In this document: positions 27,070 to 37,286 of the stretch, one piece after another | How the letters are laid out: each line of letters begins with the position of its first letter | Numbering within the stretch: the stretch's first letter is position 1 | NCBI RefSeq assembly: GCF_040537815.1 | Contig: NZ_JBEWSZ010000001.1 | Span: 744,001 to 808,000 of the forward strand | Direction: 5' to 3' | DNA length: 64,000 nt | Origin: Mesorhizobium shangrilense | GTDB lineage: Bacteria > Pseudomonadota > Alphaproteobacteria > Rhizobiales > Rhizobiaceae | Position numbers and translations under genes: made by a program | Notes under the pieces: model-generated | Seen by the model: the letters and a program-made list of their open reading frames with translations, nothing else | Database searches by the model: none | What the model was told of the DNA's origin: nothing

Positions 27070-27966
27070 GTGAAGAACGCGATCCTGATAGCCGGGCCGA
27101 CCGCCAGCGGCAAGTCGGCGCTTGCGCTCGATCTGGCCGAGCGCGAGGGCGGCGTCATCGTCAACACCGATTCCATGCAAGGCTATTCGGTGCTCGACGT
27201 GCTGACGGCGCGGCCGAGTGCCGCCGATCTCGCCCGAGCCCCGCATTTTCTCTACGGGCATGTTCATCCCTCCACCGCCTATTCCACCGGCGCTTGGCTG
27301 CGTGATGTGATGAAACTGATCGACGACGGCGTGCTTTCGGGACGACCGGTGATCTTCGTCGGCGGCACCGGTCTCTATTTCCGGGCGCTTGCCGAGGGCA
27401 TTTCGGAAATGCCGGATATTCCCCAGCGGATACGCGACCGCTGGCGCTACGAATTGAAGGAACAAGGCGCGGTCAAACTGCACCAGATCCTGATGCATGA
27501 GGATTCAAGGGTCGCCATGACGTTGAAGCCGACCGACAGCCAACGCATCGTGCGGGCGCTGGAGGTGCTGGACGCATCTGGCCGTTCGATCCTCGAGTGG
27601 CAGGCAGCGCGCGGCCAGCCGCTGATAGACAGGAATGGTGCGCACTTCATCGTGATCGAGCCGGATCGCGCGGCCCTGGTGGCGCGGATCGAAGCCCGGT
27701 TCGACCAGATGCTGGACAAGGGCGCTCTGGATGAGGTTCGCCGGCTCGCGGCACTCGATCTCGATGCCGATTTGCCGGCAATGAAAGCGATCGGTGTTCG
27801 TGAACTGCAGGCGGCGATGGCTGGAAACATGGGTTTTCCCGAAGCAATTGAGCGCGCCAAGATCGCGACCAGGCAATATGCCAAGCGTCAGGCGACCTGG
27901 TTCAGGCACCAATTGGGCCCCGAATGGCGGAGATCAGGCACCGGCGACGAAACGGAAGTGATCTGA
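27070..27966 (+). CDS. miaA: tRNA dimethylallyltransferase
   Basis: 298 residues from GTG 27070 ([20 protein letters not shown]); an ATG at 27019 would overlap serB and adds unconserved residues. P-loop GPTASGKS and [17 protein letters not shown] are family motifs. [16 protein letters not shown] and a C-terminal [15 protein letters not shown] complete it. Adds dimethylallyl to A37 of tRNAs reading U-initial codons. Confidence 0.94.
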   Translation: MKNAILIAGPTASGKSALALDLAEREGGVIVNTDSMQGYSVLDVLTARPSAADLARAPHFLYGHVHPSTAYSTGAWLRDVMKLIDDGVLSGRPVIFVGGTGLYFRALAEGISEMPDIPQRIRDRWRYELKEQGAVKLHQILMHEDSRVAMTLKPTDSQRIVRALEVLDASGRSILEWQAARGQPLIDRNGAHFIVIEPDRAALVARIEARFDQMLDKGALDEVRRLAALDLDADLPAMKAIGVRELQAAMAGNMGFPEAIERAKIATRQYAKRQATWFRHQLGPEWRRSGTGDETEVI

Positions 27967-28095
27967 CAGTCCGCTTTGGATGCAACCTGCCAAGTTGACG
28001 CAGAACGAAAGATTCTCGTTGTGGTTGTCCAAATTAACCCTCCGTAAGGTCGCGCGTGCGATATGATCGGCGGGTGTTTTTGAAACGGGGAGCAG

Positions 28096-28887
28096 ATGCG
28101 TTTCCATAAGGCGGAATCGGCATTTTTCGTCTTTATCTTCGTGATCCTGGCCGCGGGCCTGGTGACGCTGCATGCCTATGGACTTCTGCAATCGCTTGCC
28201 GCCGAGATCCGCACGTCTTCCGGAATCGATCAGATCATCTACCTCAACAAGCTGTTGTTTGCGACCGGCGTGCTCCTGGCGACGGCGCTGTTCTTCGGCG
28301 TTTTCTTCATCTATCCGCTGATCCGCAAGCAGGCGACGGAAGAGGGCAAGCTGCGCGCCATGACGGTTTCGCTCAGCGCGCGCTCGGAGACGCTGGAACA
28401 TGCGGCGCTGACCGACGGACTGACCGGCATGCAGAACCGGCGCTATTTCGATGATGCGCTGAAGGAATATCTGGAAGAGTTCCGCCGCATCGAGAAGCCC
28501 GTCGGACTGATGATCCTCGATCTCGACCATTTCAAGCAGGTCAACGACACCCATGGCCATGATGTCGGCGACGAAGTGCTTCGCGCCGTCGCCAACTGTC
28601 TCAAGGACATGACGCGCTACCACGACGTGGTGGCACGACTGGGCGGCGAGGAATTCGCCGTGGTCACTCCCAATATGGATGCCGAACTCCTGGCCAAGTT
28701 CGCCGAGCGCATCCGCAAGGCGATCGCCAACATGTCGATCCTCTCCGGCAATGTGCGCCTCAAGATCACCACCAGCGTCGGGCTTGCCGTCTGGGATCGC
28801 AAGGAAACGGCCGAAGAGTTCTACCGCCGCGCCGATCGCCAGCTCTATGAGGCGAAGAGGCAGGGCCGCAACCGCGTCTGCGCCTGA
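28096..28887 (+). CDS. Membrane-bound GGDEF diguanylate cyclase
   Basis: 263 residues. Two membrane helices (about residues 9-31 and 53-75) bracket a short periplasmic loop. The GGDEF domain starts TDGLTGMQNRRYFDDALKEY. The active site is GGEEF, and the inhibitory I-site RYHD sits the usual distance upstream, so the enzyme is predicted active with product feedback. Makes cyclic di-GMP. Upstream ATG has GGGGAGC. Stands alone. Confidence 0.92.
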   Translation: MRFHKAESAFFVFIFVILAAGLVTLHAYGLLQSLAAEIRTSSGIDQIIYLNKLLFATGVLLATALFFGVFFIYPLIRKQATEEGKLRAMTVSLSARSETLEHAALTDGLTGMQNRRYFDDALKEYLEEFRRIEKPVGLMILDLDHFKQVNDTHGHDVGDEVLRAVANCLKDMTRYHDVVARLGGEEFAVVTPNMDAELLAKFAERIRKAIANMSILSGNVRLKITTSVGLAVWDRKETAEEFYRRADRQLYEAKRQGRNRVCA

Positions 28888-29113
28888 AATCCCATCACTG
28901 AATTCGTGAGGCTGGCCGTCTGCTGCCGTTTTCTGCGATTCCGGTGCTCACGGACTGAATGTCCGCTCCGCTCCGGTTCTCGAAAACGACACCAGCCGAC
29001 TCAGCCTGACGAATTCCCTGACGGGATTTGCCCAAGCTGGCCAACGAAGCAGAGCCTTTGGAGGCTTGTCGCGGGTTCTCAGAACTGTCGGCAGATGGAC
29101 GTGACGCGCAGGC
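28888..29113. other. Intergenic region resembling a dispersed rhizobial sequence
   Basis: 226 bases without a supported gene between the convergent GGDEF and HerA genes. CGGACTGAATGTCCG (near 28953) is a short inverted repeat, set in sequence that looks like dispersed Mesorhizobium intergenic segments known to me only by memory. No terminator with a U-tract is seen. Confidence 0.35.
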
Positions 29114-30943
29114 TCAGTCGTTTTGCGGGCGCAGGCCGAAGGTCGCGGGCTTGAGGCCGTAACGCATGTCGAAATCGTCGTCCGGCTGGATGCGTGGGAC
29201 CGGAGGCTTGCGGTATTCGGGGTCGCCGGCCTGCCGGCCTGAATCCACGGCCTGGGCAAAGGCCATTGCCTGCTGCGGCTTCGGCACGTTGCGCAACCGT
29301 TCGACGATTGCCGCCAGATCGACATCGTCGCCGATTTCGGACGGCACGGCCTGCTCACGCCTGGACGTGCCGGGGATCAGATCCTCGGACAGCTTTTCGA
29401 ATTTCAGCCGCATCGTCGTCGCCACGCCTTCGCCGAAGGCAATGGCTTCGCGCTGGCCCATGGACGAAAGGAAGGCGAGCGTGGAGGCCGAGGAATCGGC
29501 GATCGCCGAGCGGATGATCGCCTGGTCCTGCTCATTGGCGAGACGCATGGCAAAGAAGGTCGAGCACTGCGACAGGATGGTGGGATCGAGCTCGCCCGGG
29601 CGCTGGGTGACGACGCCGAGATAGCAGCCATATTTGCGGCCTTCCTTGGCGATGCGCGACAGGGCGTGCCTGGTCGGAGCGAAGCCGAGCCGCGGATCGG
29701 CCGGCATGTAGCGATGCGCTTCCTCGCACAGCAACAGCAGCCGCAGCTTGCCCTCGCTCCAAAGAGCAAGGTCGAAGGCCAAGCGGGCCAGCACCGAACA
29801 GACGGAGTTGACGACTTCGGAAGGCATGCCCGCCATCTCGAAGCAGGTCACCGGGCGGCCATGGTGCGGCACGCGGAAGATATTGCCGATCGTCTCGTGG
29901 ATCGTGTCCTCGATCAGGCGCGAGTTGAACATGAAGCGGTAGCGCGGATCGGAGGCCGCGGATTCGATGCGCGTCTTCAGCGATCTGAGGATTGGGCGGT
30001 CGTTCTTGCTTTCGAGCAGGCCCATGCGCTCGTCGATCTGCTTGATGAGATCGACCATGCGATAGGGCACCGGCGTGTCGGCGGTCAGCGCATCGCTGCC
30101 GCGTCGCACATAGGCGCCGGAATTGGGATTGCGGTAGAGGTTCTTGGCGGCGGGGATAAGGTCGCGCAACACATCGACCTCCTCCGGGACAGTTTCGCGG
30201 CCGCGGAACAGCACTTCGGCGAATTCCTCGAGCTTGAACATCCAGAATGGTAGATCCAGCGTCGTCGAATCGACCCGGACGCAATATTCGGGCAGCGACG
30301 CCGCGAACTCATTGTGTGGATCGAGGATGAGGATGCGCAGGTCCGGCCGGGCAGCGATCGACTTGCGCAGCAGCAGCGAGACGGCCGTCGACTTGCCGAC
30401 GCCCGTCGTGCCGACAACGGCGAAGTGCCGGGCCAGCGTGTCGTCGATGGCGATGTTGGCGTCGATCGTCTCGTCCTGCGACAGCGAGCCGATGGTGATC
30501 GAATGACGTCCCGCCAGATCGTAGACCGCCTGCAGGTCGCGGCTGCGGATGCGGTGGGCAATGGCGCCGATATGGGGATAGGTGGTGATGCCACGGTCGA
30601 AGACTGGCTTGGCGCCCGGCTCGGCGCCGTCGCGGACTTCGCCGATCAGCTCGATCTTGACCTCGATCGGGTTCTGGCCCTCGCTGCTCCAGGCGCGATC
30701 CGACTTGCCGATCTCGTAGACCAGGCCGACGGTTCGCGCTGTGCCCAGATTGATGGAAATCATCTTGCCGACCGTCCAAAGGCCGGTGATCACGCCTTCA
30801 ATGTCGTCGGCATAAGCGCTGATCGTGGCGCGCGCGCCGTCGCACTGCACGACATTGCCGAGAACCCTCTTGTCGTTTTGCTCCGCGTTGCGGCGCTCCT
30901 GCGATGTCGGCTCTCCGACGGCGGCTTCGCGTTCAACAAACAT
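29114..30943 (-). CDS. HerA-type hexameric ATPase (DUF87)
   Basis: 609 residues from ATG 30943 (ATG 30961 is a near alternative). The N-terminal HAS-barrel (NVVQCDGARATISAYADDI) is followed by the RecA-like core. Walker A is GTTGVGKST, Walker B LRLLLLCEEAHRY. Sensor-type LGVVTQRPGELDPTILSQCSTFFAMRL matches HerA/FtsK relatives. Archaeal HerA works with NurA in end resection; bacterial relatives also occur in anti-phage pairs. No NurA, SIR2 or DUF4297 gene is adjacent, so a housekeeping role is more likely here. Confidence 0.88.
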   Translation of the reverse strand: MFVEREAAVGEPTSQERRNAEQNDKRVLGNVVQCDGARATISAYADDIEGVITGLWTVGKMISINLGTARTVGLVYEIGKSDRAWSSEGQNPIEVKIELIGEVRDGAEPGAKPVFDRGITTYPHIGAIAHRIRSRDLQAVYDLAGRHSITIGSLSQDETIDANIAIDDTLARHFAVVGTTGVGKSTAVSLLLRKSIAARPDLRILILDPHNEFAASLPEYCVRVDSTTLDLPFWMFKLEEFAEVLFRGRETVPEEVDVLRDLIPAAKNLYRNPNSGAYVRRGSDALTADTPVPYRMVDLIKQIDERMGLLESKNDRPILRSLKTRIESAASDPRYRFMFNSRLIEDTIHETIGNIFRVPHHGRPVTCFEMAGMPSEVVNSVCSVLARLAFDLALWSEGKLRLLLLCEEAHRYMPADPRLGFAPTRHALSRIAKEGRKYGCYLGVVTQRPGELDPTILSQCSTFFAMRLANEQDQAIIRSAIADSSASTLAFLSSMGQREAIAFGEGVATTMRLKFEKLSEDLIPGTSRREQAVPSEIGDDVDLAAIVERLRNVPKPQQAMAFAQAVDSGRQAGDPEYRKPPVPRIQPDDDFDMRYGLKPATFGLRPQND

Positions 30944-31097
30944 GGACAGGCAATTCCCCATTTCCCAAGCGGACCGACCCTACTGGAACGGGGTTAAGGT
31001 GGGGTGTGGCTGGATGGTGTAGGAGGCCTTAAGGCATTCTCGACAATTCGATCTACCCTCTCTTTTCTCGGCGACAAGAATTCATTATATCGGAATT

Positions 31098-31664
31098 ATG
31101 GATGATATAGCGAACGATCTTTCTTCGACCATCGGCAAGCGAATACATGCCGAAAGAAGCATGCGCGACTGGTCGCTGGCCGAACTCGCCGATCGGTCCG
31201 GCGTGTCGAAAGCCATGCTCAGCACGATCGAGCGCGGCAAGACAAGTCCGACCGCGGCACTTCTGGTGCGCATCGCCTCGGCCTTCGGCATGACGCTGTC
31301 CACGCTGATCGCGCGGGCGGAGTTGCAGGGGGGCGGACTGCTTCGCGACGGCGACCAGCCGACATGGCGCGATCCCGCCACCGGCTATGTCCGGCGGCAT
31401 CTTTCGCCGGCCTCGGACATGCCGCTCGAACTGATCCGGGTCCAGCTGCCGGCGGGAGCCAAGGTCAATTTCCCCGCCGCCTCCTATGCCTTCATCAAGC
31501 AGCAGATATGGATGATCTCCGGACGGCTCGATTTCACCGAGGGCGATATCGTGCACAGGCTCCAGCCGGGCGATTGCCTGGCGCTAGGCGCGCCGTCGGA
31601 TTGCAGTTTCCATGCCTCCGGGCCGGACGCTGCCGACTATCTGGTCGCGCTGGTCAGGGGGTAG
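31098..31664 (+). CDS. XRE family regulator with C-terminal cupin
   Basis: 188 residues. Helix-turn-helix IGKRIHAERSMRDWSLAELADRSGVSKAMLSTIERGKTSPT. A cupin-like beta-barrel follows (LIRVQLPAGAKVNFPAAS, then QQIWMISGRLDFTEGD and HRLQPGDCLALG). This architecture senses small metabolites and represses local genes. It is 4 bp from the next small gene and divergent from herA. Confidence 0.9.
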   Translation: MDDIANDLSSTIGKRIHAERSMRDWSLAELADRSGVSKAMLSTIERGKTSPTAALLVRIASAFGMTLSTLIARAELQGGGLLRDGDQPTWRDPATGYVRRHLSPASDMPLELIRVQLPAGAKVNFPAASYAFIKQQIWMISGRLDFTEGDIVHRLQPGDCLALGAPSDCSFHASGPDAADYLVALVRG

Positions 31665-31668
31665 GCAG

Positions 31669-31977
31669 ATGGCGCGACGCCCTAAACGCTCCCACAATGG
31701 TGGGCCGCCGCTTGACGACTACAAGGGACCGCCATGGGGCAAGGGAGACCCGTATATCTTCCTTGCCTGGCAGGCAGCGCACGCCAAGGCGTGGAAAGCG
31801 CCGAGCCACGAGGTCATGCTGCTGCGGATGGAAAAGGCCGAACGGCTAGGACTCACCTATGAAGAATACACGCTTGAGATCCTGGAGCGCGGGCTACATC
31901 TGCAGCCAAAGGATGCCGATCGCATCGCCGCGATCAAGGCGGCGCGAAAGCGAAGGCGGGTCAGCCGTCTGGACTGA
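31669..31977 (+). CDS. Conserved small hypothetical protein (HNGGPPLDD motif)
   Basis: 102 residues from ATG 31669 (MARRPKRSHNGGPPLDDYKG). The central part WGKGDPYIFLAWQAAHAKAWK is followed by a helical region ERLGLTYEEYTLEILERGLHL and a basic tail. I have seen the HNGGPPLDD opening in rhizobial small proteins but know no function. Cotranscribed with the XRE-cupin gene (4 bp gap) and probably with the GNAT gene after it. Confidence 0.75.
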   Translation: MARRPKRSHNGGPPLDDYKGPPWGKGDPYIFLAWQAAHAKAWKAPSHEVMLLRMEKAERLGLTYEEYTLEILERGLHLQPKDADRIAAIKAARKRRRVSRLD

Positions 31978-32032
31978 CGGCTGCGAGCCAGGCGCATGAT
32001 CGCGACAACCATTTCAACCAAGGACATCGTTT

Positions 32033-32557
32033 ATGGGGTCCATCGAAATCAAGGCTATGACCGGCGCGGGGCGAGCGCGAGACATGCTGGTCGAGATTCT
32101 GATCGAGACGGTTGCCGCCGGCGGATCGGTCAGCTTCATACATCCGCTGGCGCGGGAGGCCGCCGAGGCCTTCTGGGAAAAATCCCTCCAGGCGGCAGCG
32201 AGAGGCGAAAGAGTGGTGCTGGGCGCATGGGATGGCGACGCTCTGGTCGGCACCGTGACATTGCTGCTCGACTTTCCGCCCAACCAGCCGCACCGGGCCG
32301 AGATCGCCAAGCTGATGACATCAGTCGATCAACGGGGCAAGGGCGTGGCAACCAGCCTGATGCAGGCGGCGGAGCGCCTCGCCGTCAAGAAGGGCCGCAC
32401 GCTGCTGGTGCTGGACACTGCTGCCGAGGAGGGGGCTTCCGGCCTCTACGAAAAACTGGGCTTCACGCTGACAGGCGAAATCCCCGACTATGCGCTGAAG
32501 CCGCTGGGCGGGCTGACTGCTACGTTGATCTATTGGAAGCGCGTCGGCCCTGCTTGA
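32033..32557 (+). CDS. GNAT family N-acetyltransferase
   Basis: 174 residues. The acetyl-CoA motif is EIAKLMTSVDQRGKGVATSLMQAAERLAVKKG, with LVLDTAAEEGASGLYEKLGFTLTGEIPDYAL after it. A single GNAT domain of usual size; substrate not readable. Third gene of the XRE-cupin run. Ends five bases before the convergent LysR stop. Confidence 0.88.
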   Translation: MGSIEIKAMTGAGRARDMLVEILIETVAAGGSVSFIHPLAREAAEAFWEKSLQAAARGERVVLGAWDGDALVGTVTLLLDFPPNQPHRAEIAKLMTSVDQRGKGVATSLMQAAERLAVKKGRTLLVLDTAAEEGASGLYEKLGFTLTGEIPDYALKPLGGLTATLIYWKRVGPA

Positions 32558-32562
32558 TTGAT

Positions 32563-33450
32563 CTATGTTCTCACCGCGCTTGGGTGACGCGACAGAAGCC
32601 ACTGACGAAAATCCTGTTCGGCGCGCGACAGTGGTGCTGCCGAAGGCTGGGTCAGGAAATGACCAGAACTGCTGGAGAGTTCGAAGTCGGAAAGCGGCAC
32701 CAGGGCCCTGCCGGCGAGTGCGGCGTCGATCAGGGGCCGCGAGCCCAGCAGGATGCCGGCACCGGCCCTGGCCGCTTCCATCGCGGCAACGAAACTGTCG
32801 AAGCGGTGCGAGCGCCTGGCATGTCCCGCCAATCCGGCGGCGGCGAACCATTCCGCCCACATTTCGCGCGCACCGGCGACCAGAAGCAGGGGCAGGGAGG
32901 TCCAGTCGGCATTGTCAGCCAGGGCAGGGGCGGCTACCGGCACGAGCCGCTCGACGGTCAGCCTGTCGGCTTCGCGCCCGGGAAAGGAGCCGTTGCCGAA
33001 GCGTACGTCGAGCACCGAGCCCGGCTGGTCATAGTCAGTGGGACGGTGGATCGTCACCACATCGAGCTGGATCTGGGGCAGCGCCTTCGTGAGATCGGGC
33101 AGGGCGGGCATCAGCACAAGCAGGGCAAAGGAGATCGGCACCCGGATGGTGACGGTCTGGACAGCGCGCGGTTCGAACAATTCCGTGGTGCTGTTGCCGA
33201 TGGTGGCGAATGCCGACTGGATGTGCGGCAGATAGGCCGCGCCCTCCGGGGACAGTGCGACGCCGCGAGCAAGCCGCGAAAACAGGCGGGTCTTCAGTCG
33301 CTCCTCGAGAAACCGGATATGCTGGCTGACGGCCGCTTGCGTCAGGCCAAGCTCGCCCGCGGCGGCGGTGAAGTTGGACAGCCGCGCCGCGGCTTCGAAG
33401 CTGCGCAGCCAGTCGAGCGGAGGCAAGGCATCAGGGGGTCTACTAGCCAT
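32563..33450 (-). CDS. LysR family transcriptional regulator
   Basis: 295 residues from ATG 33450 (MASRPPDALPPLDWLRSFEA); a TTG at 33474 is possible but weaker. The winged HTH is LSNFTAAAGELGLTQAAVSQHIRFLEERLKTRLFSR, followed by GcvA-like co-inducer-binding domains. Divergent from the tmpA-like gene, so it is the likely activator of the phosphonate pair. A candidate ATAA-N6-TTAT element is at 33481-33494. Confidence 0.9.
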   Translation of the reverse strand: MASRPPDALPPLDWLRSFEAAARLSNFTAAAGELGLTQAAVSQHIRFLEERLKTRLFSRLARGVALSPEGAAYLPHIQSAFATIGNSTTELFEPRAVQTVTIRVPISFALLVLMPALPDLTKALPQIQLDVVTIHRPTDYDQPGSVLDVRFGNGSFPGREADRLTVERLVPVAAPALADNADWTSLPLLLVAGAREMWAEWFAAAGLAGHARRSHRFDSFVAAMEAARAGAGILLGSRPLIDAALAGRALVPLSDFELSSSSGHFLTQPSAAPLSRAEQDFRQWLLSRHPSAVRT

Positions 33451-33480
33451 TAGAATTTTCGCCCCGTTGGCCAAAAAATG

Positions 33481-35307
<1,827 letters not shown>

Positions 35308-36045
35308 CCAACTCGGAACCTATCGCCGGAGAGGAGAGGACCATGTGTTTCTGCTTTGACGGCGAAAGCGCGGTGGCGGCCTACCGACCGGACGACTGCC
35401 GGGAGCGCTTGCCGGTCGCAAGCGCTCCCGCTTCGCGGCCAGATGCTATAGTGGCGAGCCGCCCGCCAGGGCACTCCCGGTTCGCCCGAACGCGACAGGG
35501 CCGAATACAACCGCTGCTTGCTGTCGCGGCTGATTGAATGTACTAGCCGGCGTCCGGCAAGCGGCCAGCCATCAAGGTTGCCGCACCGTATCGCGACATT
35601 TTTGATGGAGGCCACGATGAAATCATGTTCACGCACGTTGCGCCTTCGCGATCGGACGAACGGCTGATCCGCGCCAAAGCGGGTTCTCATTGCCTGACAG
35701 TCCGAGGACCGTTGCGATGCGTGGCGGCAGCCACGTCCGAAGCGATCCGCAGCGTCGTTCATGCGACCGACACGAGTGTTGAAGCGGTGGGAGCCGAATG
35801 CTTCCGGCCGGTGATGGCGGCTATCCGGATGCCCGAGATGCGACTTTGCAACACTACTGCAGGCCATTGTAAACATTGAAAGAATGGCTCTTGTTCTAAA
35901 GTTCTCGGGAGCGTAGACACCGGCCCGTTCCAACCCGTCATCCCTGAAGGAGACCTGTCCATGTCACGCCAATCCAGATCGACACATTCCGTGCCGGCGC
36001 TGGAATTGCGTGCGGCTGACAGGGTTCCAATCGGGGAGAACGGCC
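35308..36045. other. Poorly coding 0.7-kb gap between tmpB and the PcfJ-like gene
   Basis: No frame here has convincing protein character. A strong ribosome-binding-like stretch (ggagaggagagg, 35330-35341) precedes an ATG at 35343 that opens a 64-codon frame beginning MCFCFDGESAVAAYRPDD. A perfect hairpin lies inside that frame at 35401. Further on, one frame (about 35480-35545) reads GTPGSPERDRAEYNRCLLSR but has no start. The region could hold a decayed gene or an RNA; I cannot assign it. Confidence 0.5.
35401..35429 (+). other. Perfect 12-bp hairpin
   Basis: GGGAGCGCTTGC, loop CGGTC, GCAAGCGCTCCC. There is no U-tract after it, so it is not a standard terminator. It lies 94 bp after the tmpB stop. 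Confidence 0.7.
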
Positions 36046-37206
36046 ATGGCCAGGTCCATGATCCAGCGCAGGCAAGAGGCCGAGCGCGAACGTATTGAAG
36101 CATATGCCGCGACGCTGCGGCGGGTTTCTCCAACCCCGCGCCCCGTTCCGGACTTTGGGCGGGCGCTCAAGGAGGTGCGCCGTGGCTTTGCCAGCATGGC
36201 GATCCGCGATGGGGCCTCGTGGCGTCCGCAACTGAAAACGCGCGATCCCGCGCGGCTGCAACTGGCCGCGGCGCGGCATCTTTATGCGCACTATCCGGTC
36301 TCGGCCGCGCTCGAGCGTATCTGGCTGGACAGTTCGGGGCTGCATGTCGACGAGGTTACGCTTCGCAAGACCTGGTACGTGACGGTTGCGCGTGGTGACT
36401 CGCTCTACAAGGCGGGTGCCAATGCGTGGCTGTCGCGCAAGGAAGTGCATTGTTTCCTGAACCTCTCGGGCGATTTCTCGTTCAACGAGGCGTTTTGGGT
36501 GGCGATTGCGCGGTCCTATGCGGATGATGTCGGGCTGGCGGCTCGCCTTGCCCGCACGAAGATAGCAAGCACGCCACGCGCAGAGCTGCCATTCTGGCGC
36601 GAGGTGGTGCGTTTCTTTTGCGGACAGCCAGGGTCGAAGGAGGAGATTGACGATCTCTGCGACTACATCGCCGCCATGTATCGGCGTGATCGAGCCTACA
36701 GTCTGAAGGGGCGCACGCTCGCTTCGCTGCGCCGGCAGATGTCGGAGTGGCATCACGACATTGCGGCGATCGAACGCATTGAGGCCATGCGCCGCCGCGC
36801 GGCCGGACGGGCTGCGCAACCTGCGGAAATGCAGGCACAAGGGCGTGCCTGGGATGGCTCCCCTCTGGAGGACTGGGAATGGCAGCCACCAACCAAGGGG
36901 GCGAAGGTGCATGGCGAGCGGTTCTTCGTTCGCCAGTTGAAGACAGCCGAGGATCTGGTTGCCGAAAGCCGGGCGATGCATCATTGCGTCTCGACCTATG
37001 CGGCCAAATGCATCGCCGGCAACGCGTCCATCTGGGTGCTGCGGCGCACGGCGCTCGGCAAGGTCGAGCGCCTGCTGACAATCGAGCTCGATCGGCAAAA
37101 TCGTGCGATCCAGGTACGAGGCCCCAGCAATCGCCTTGATACGCCGGATGAGCGCAAGATTCTGGAGCGGTGGGCCAAGGCGAGGGGCGTGCTACTGGTG
37201 AACTGA
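36046..37206 (+). CDS. PcfJ-like protein
   Basis: 386 residues from ATG 36046, preceded by GGGGAG. The C-terminal region (RFFVRQLKTAEDLVAESRAMHHCVSTYAAKC, then GNASIWVLRR) is the PcfJ-like hallmark with conserved His-His-Cys. PcfJ is named after a conjugative plasmid pCF10 gene, function unknown. No transfer genes are nearby, so this is an orphan chromosomal member. A Cys- and His-containing core suggests metal binding (inference). Confidence 0.8.
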   Translation: MARSMIQRRQEAERERIEAYAATLRRVSPTPRPVPDFGRALKEVRRGFASMAIRDGASWRPQLKTRDPARLQLAAARHLYAHYPVSAALERIWLDSSGLHVDEVTLRKTWYVTVARGDSLYKAGANAWLSRKEVHCFLNLSGDFSFNEAFWVAIARSYADDVGLAARLARTKIASTPRAELPFWREVVRFFCGQPGSKEEIDDLCDYIAAMYRRDRAYSLKGRTLASLRRQMSEWHHDIAAIERIEAMRRRAAGRAAQPAEMQAQGRAWDGSPLEDWEWQPPTKGAKVHGERFFVRQLKTAEDLVAESRAMHHCVSTYAAKCIAGNASIWVLRRTALGKVERLLTIELDRQNRAIQVRGPSNRLDTPDERKILERWAKARGVLLVN

Positions 37207-37232
37207 GCCGAGGACAACTCTATTTAACCGAC

Positions 37233-37264
37233 AAGGAAGGCGCGGCGTGGGCCGCGCCTTCCTT
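37233..37264. terminator. Strong hairpin between PcfJ-like gene and flavin monooxygenase
   Basis: AAGGAAGGCGCGGC, loop GTGG, GCCGCGCCTTCCTT: a perfect 14-bp stem 27 bp after the stop of one gene and 23 bp before the stop of the converging gene. T-rich flanks are weak, but the position and stability support a shared terminator. Confidence 0.65.
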
Positions 37265-37286
37265 GGTTGCTGCTGTCGGCCGCCGG

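Noticed and set aside
29114..30943. HerA-based anti-phage system
   Set aside because: No partner nuclease or SIR2/DUF4297 gene adjoins it; neighbours are a GGDEF cyclase and an XRE-cupin gene.
36046..37206. PcfJ gene as a sign of a conjugative element
   Set aside because: No relaxase, mating-pair, integrase or attachment-site features are present nearby.
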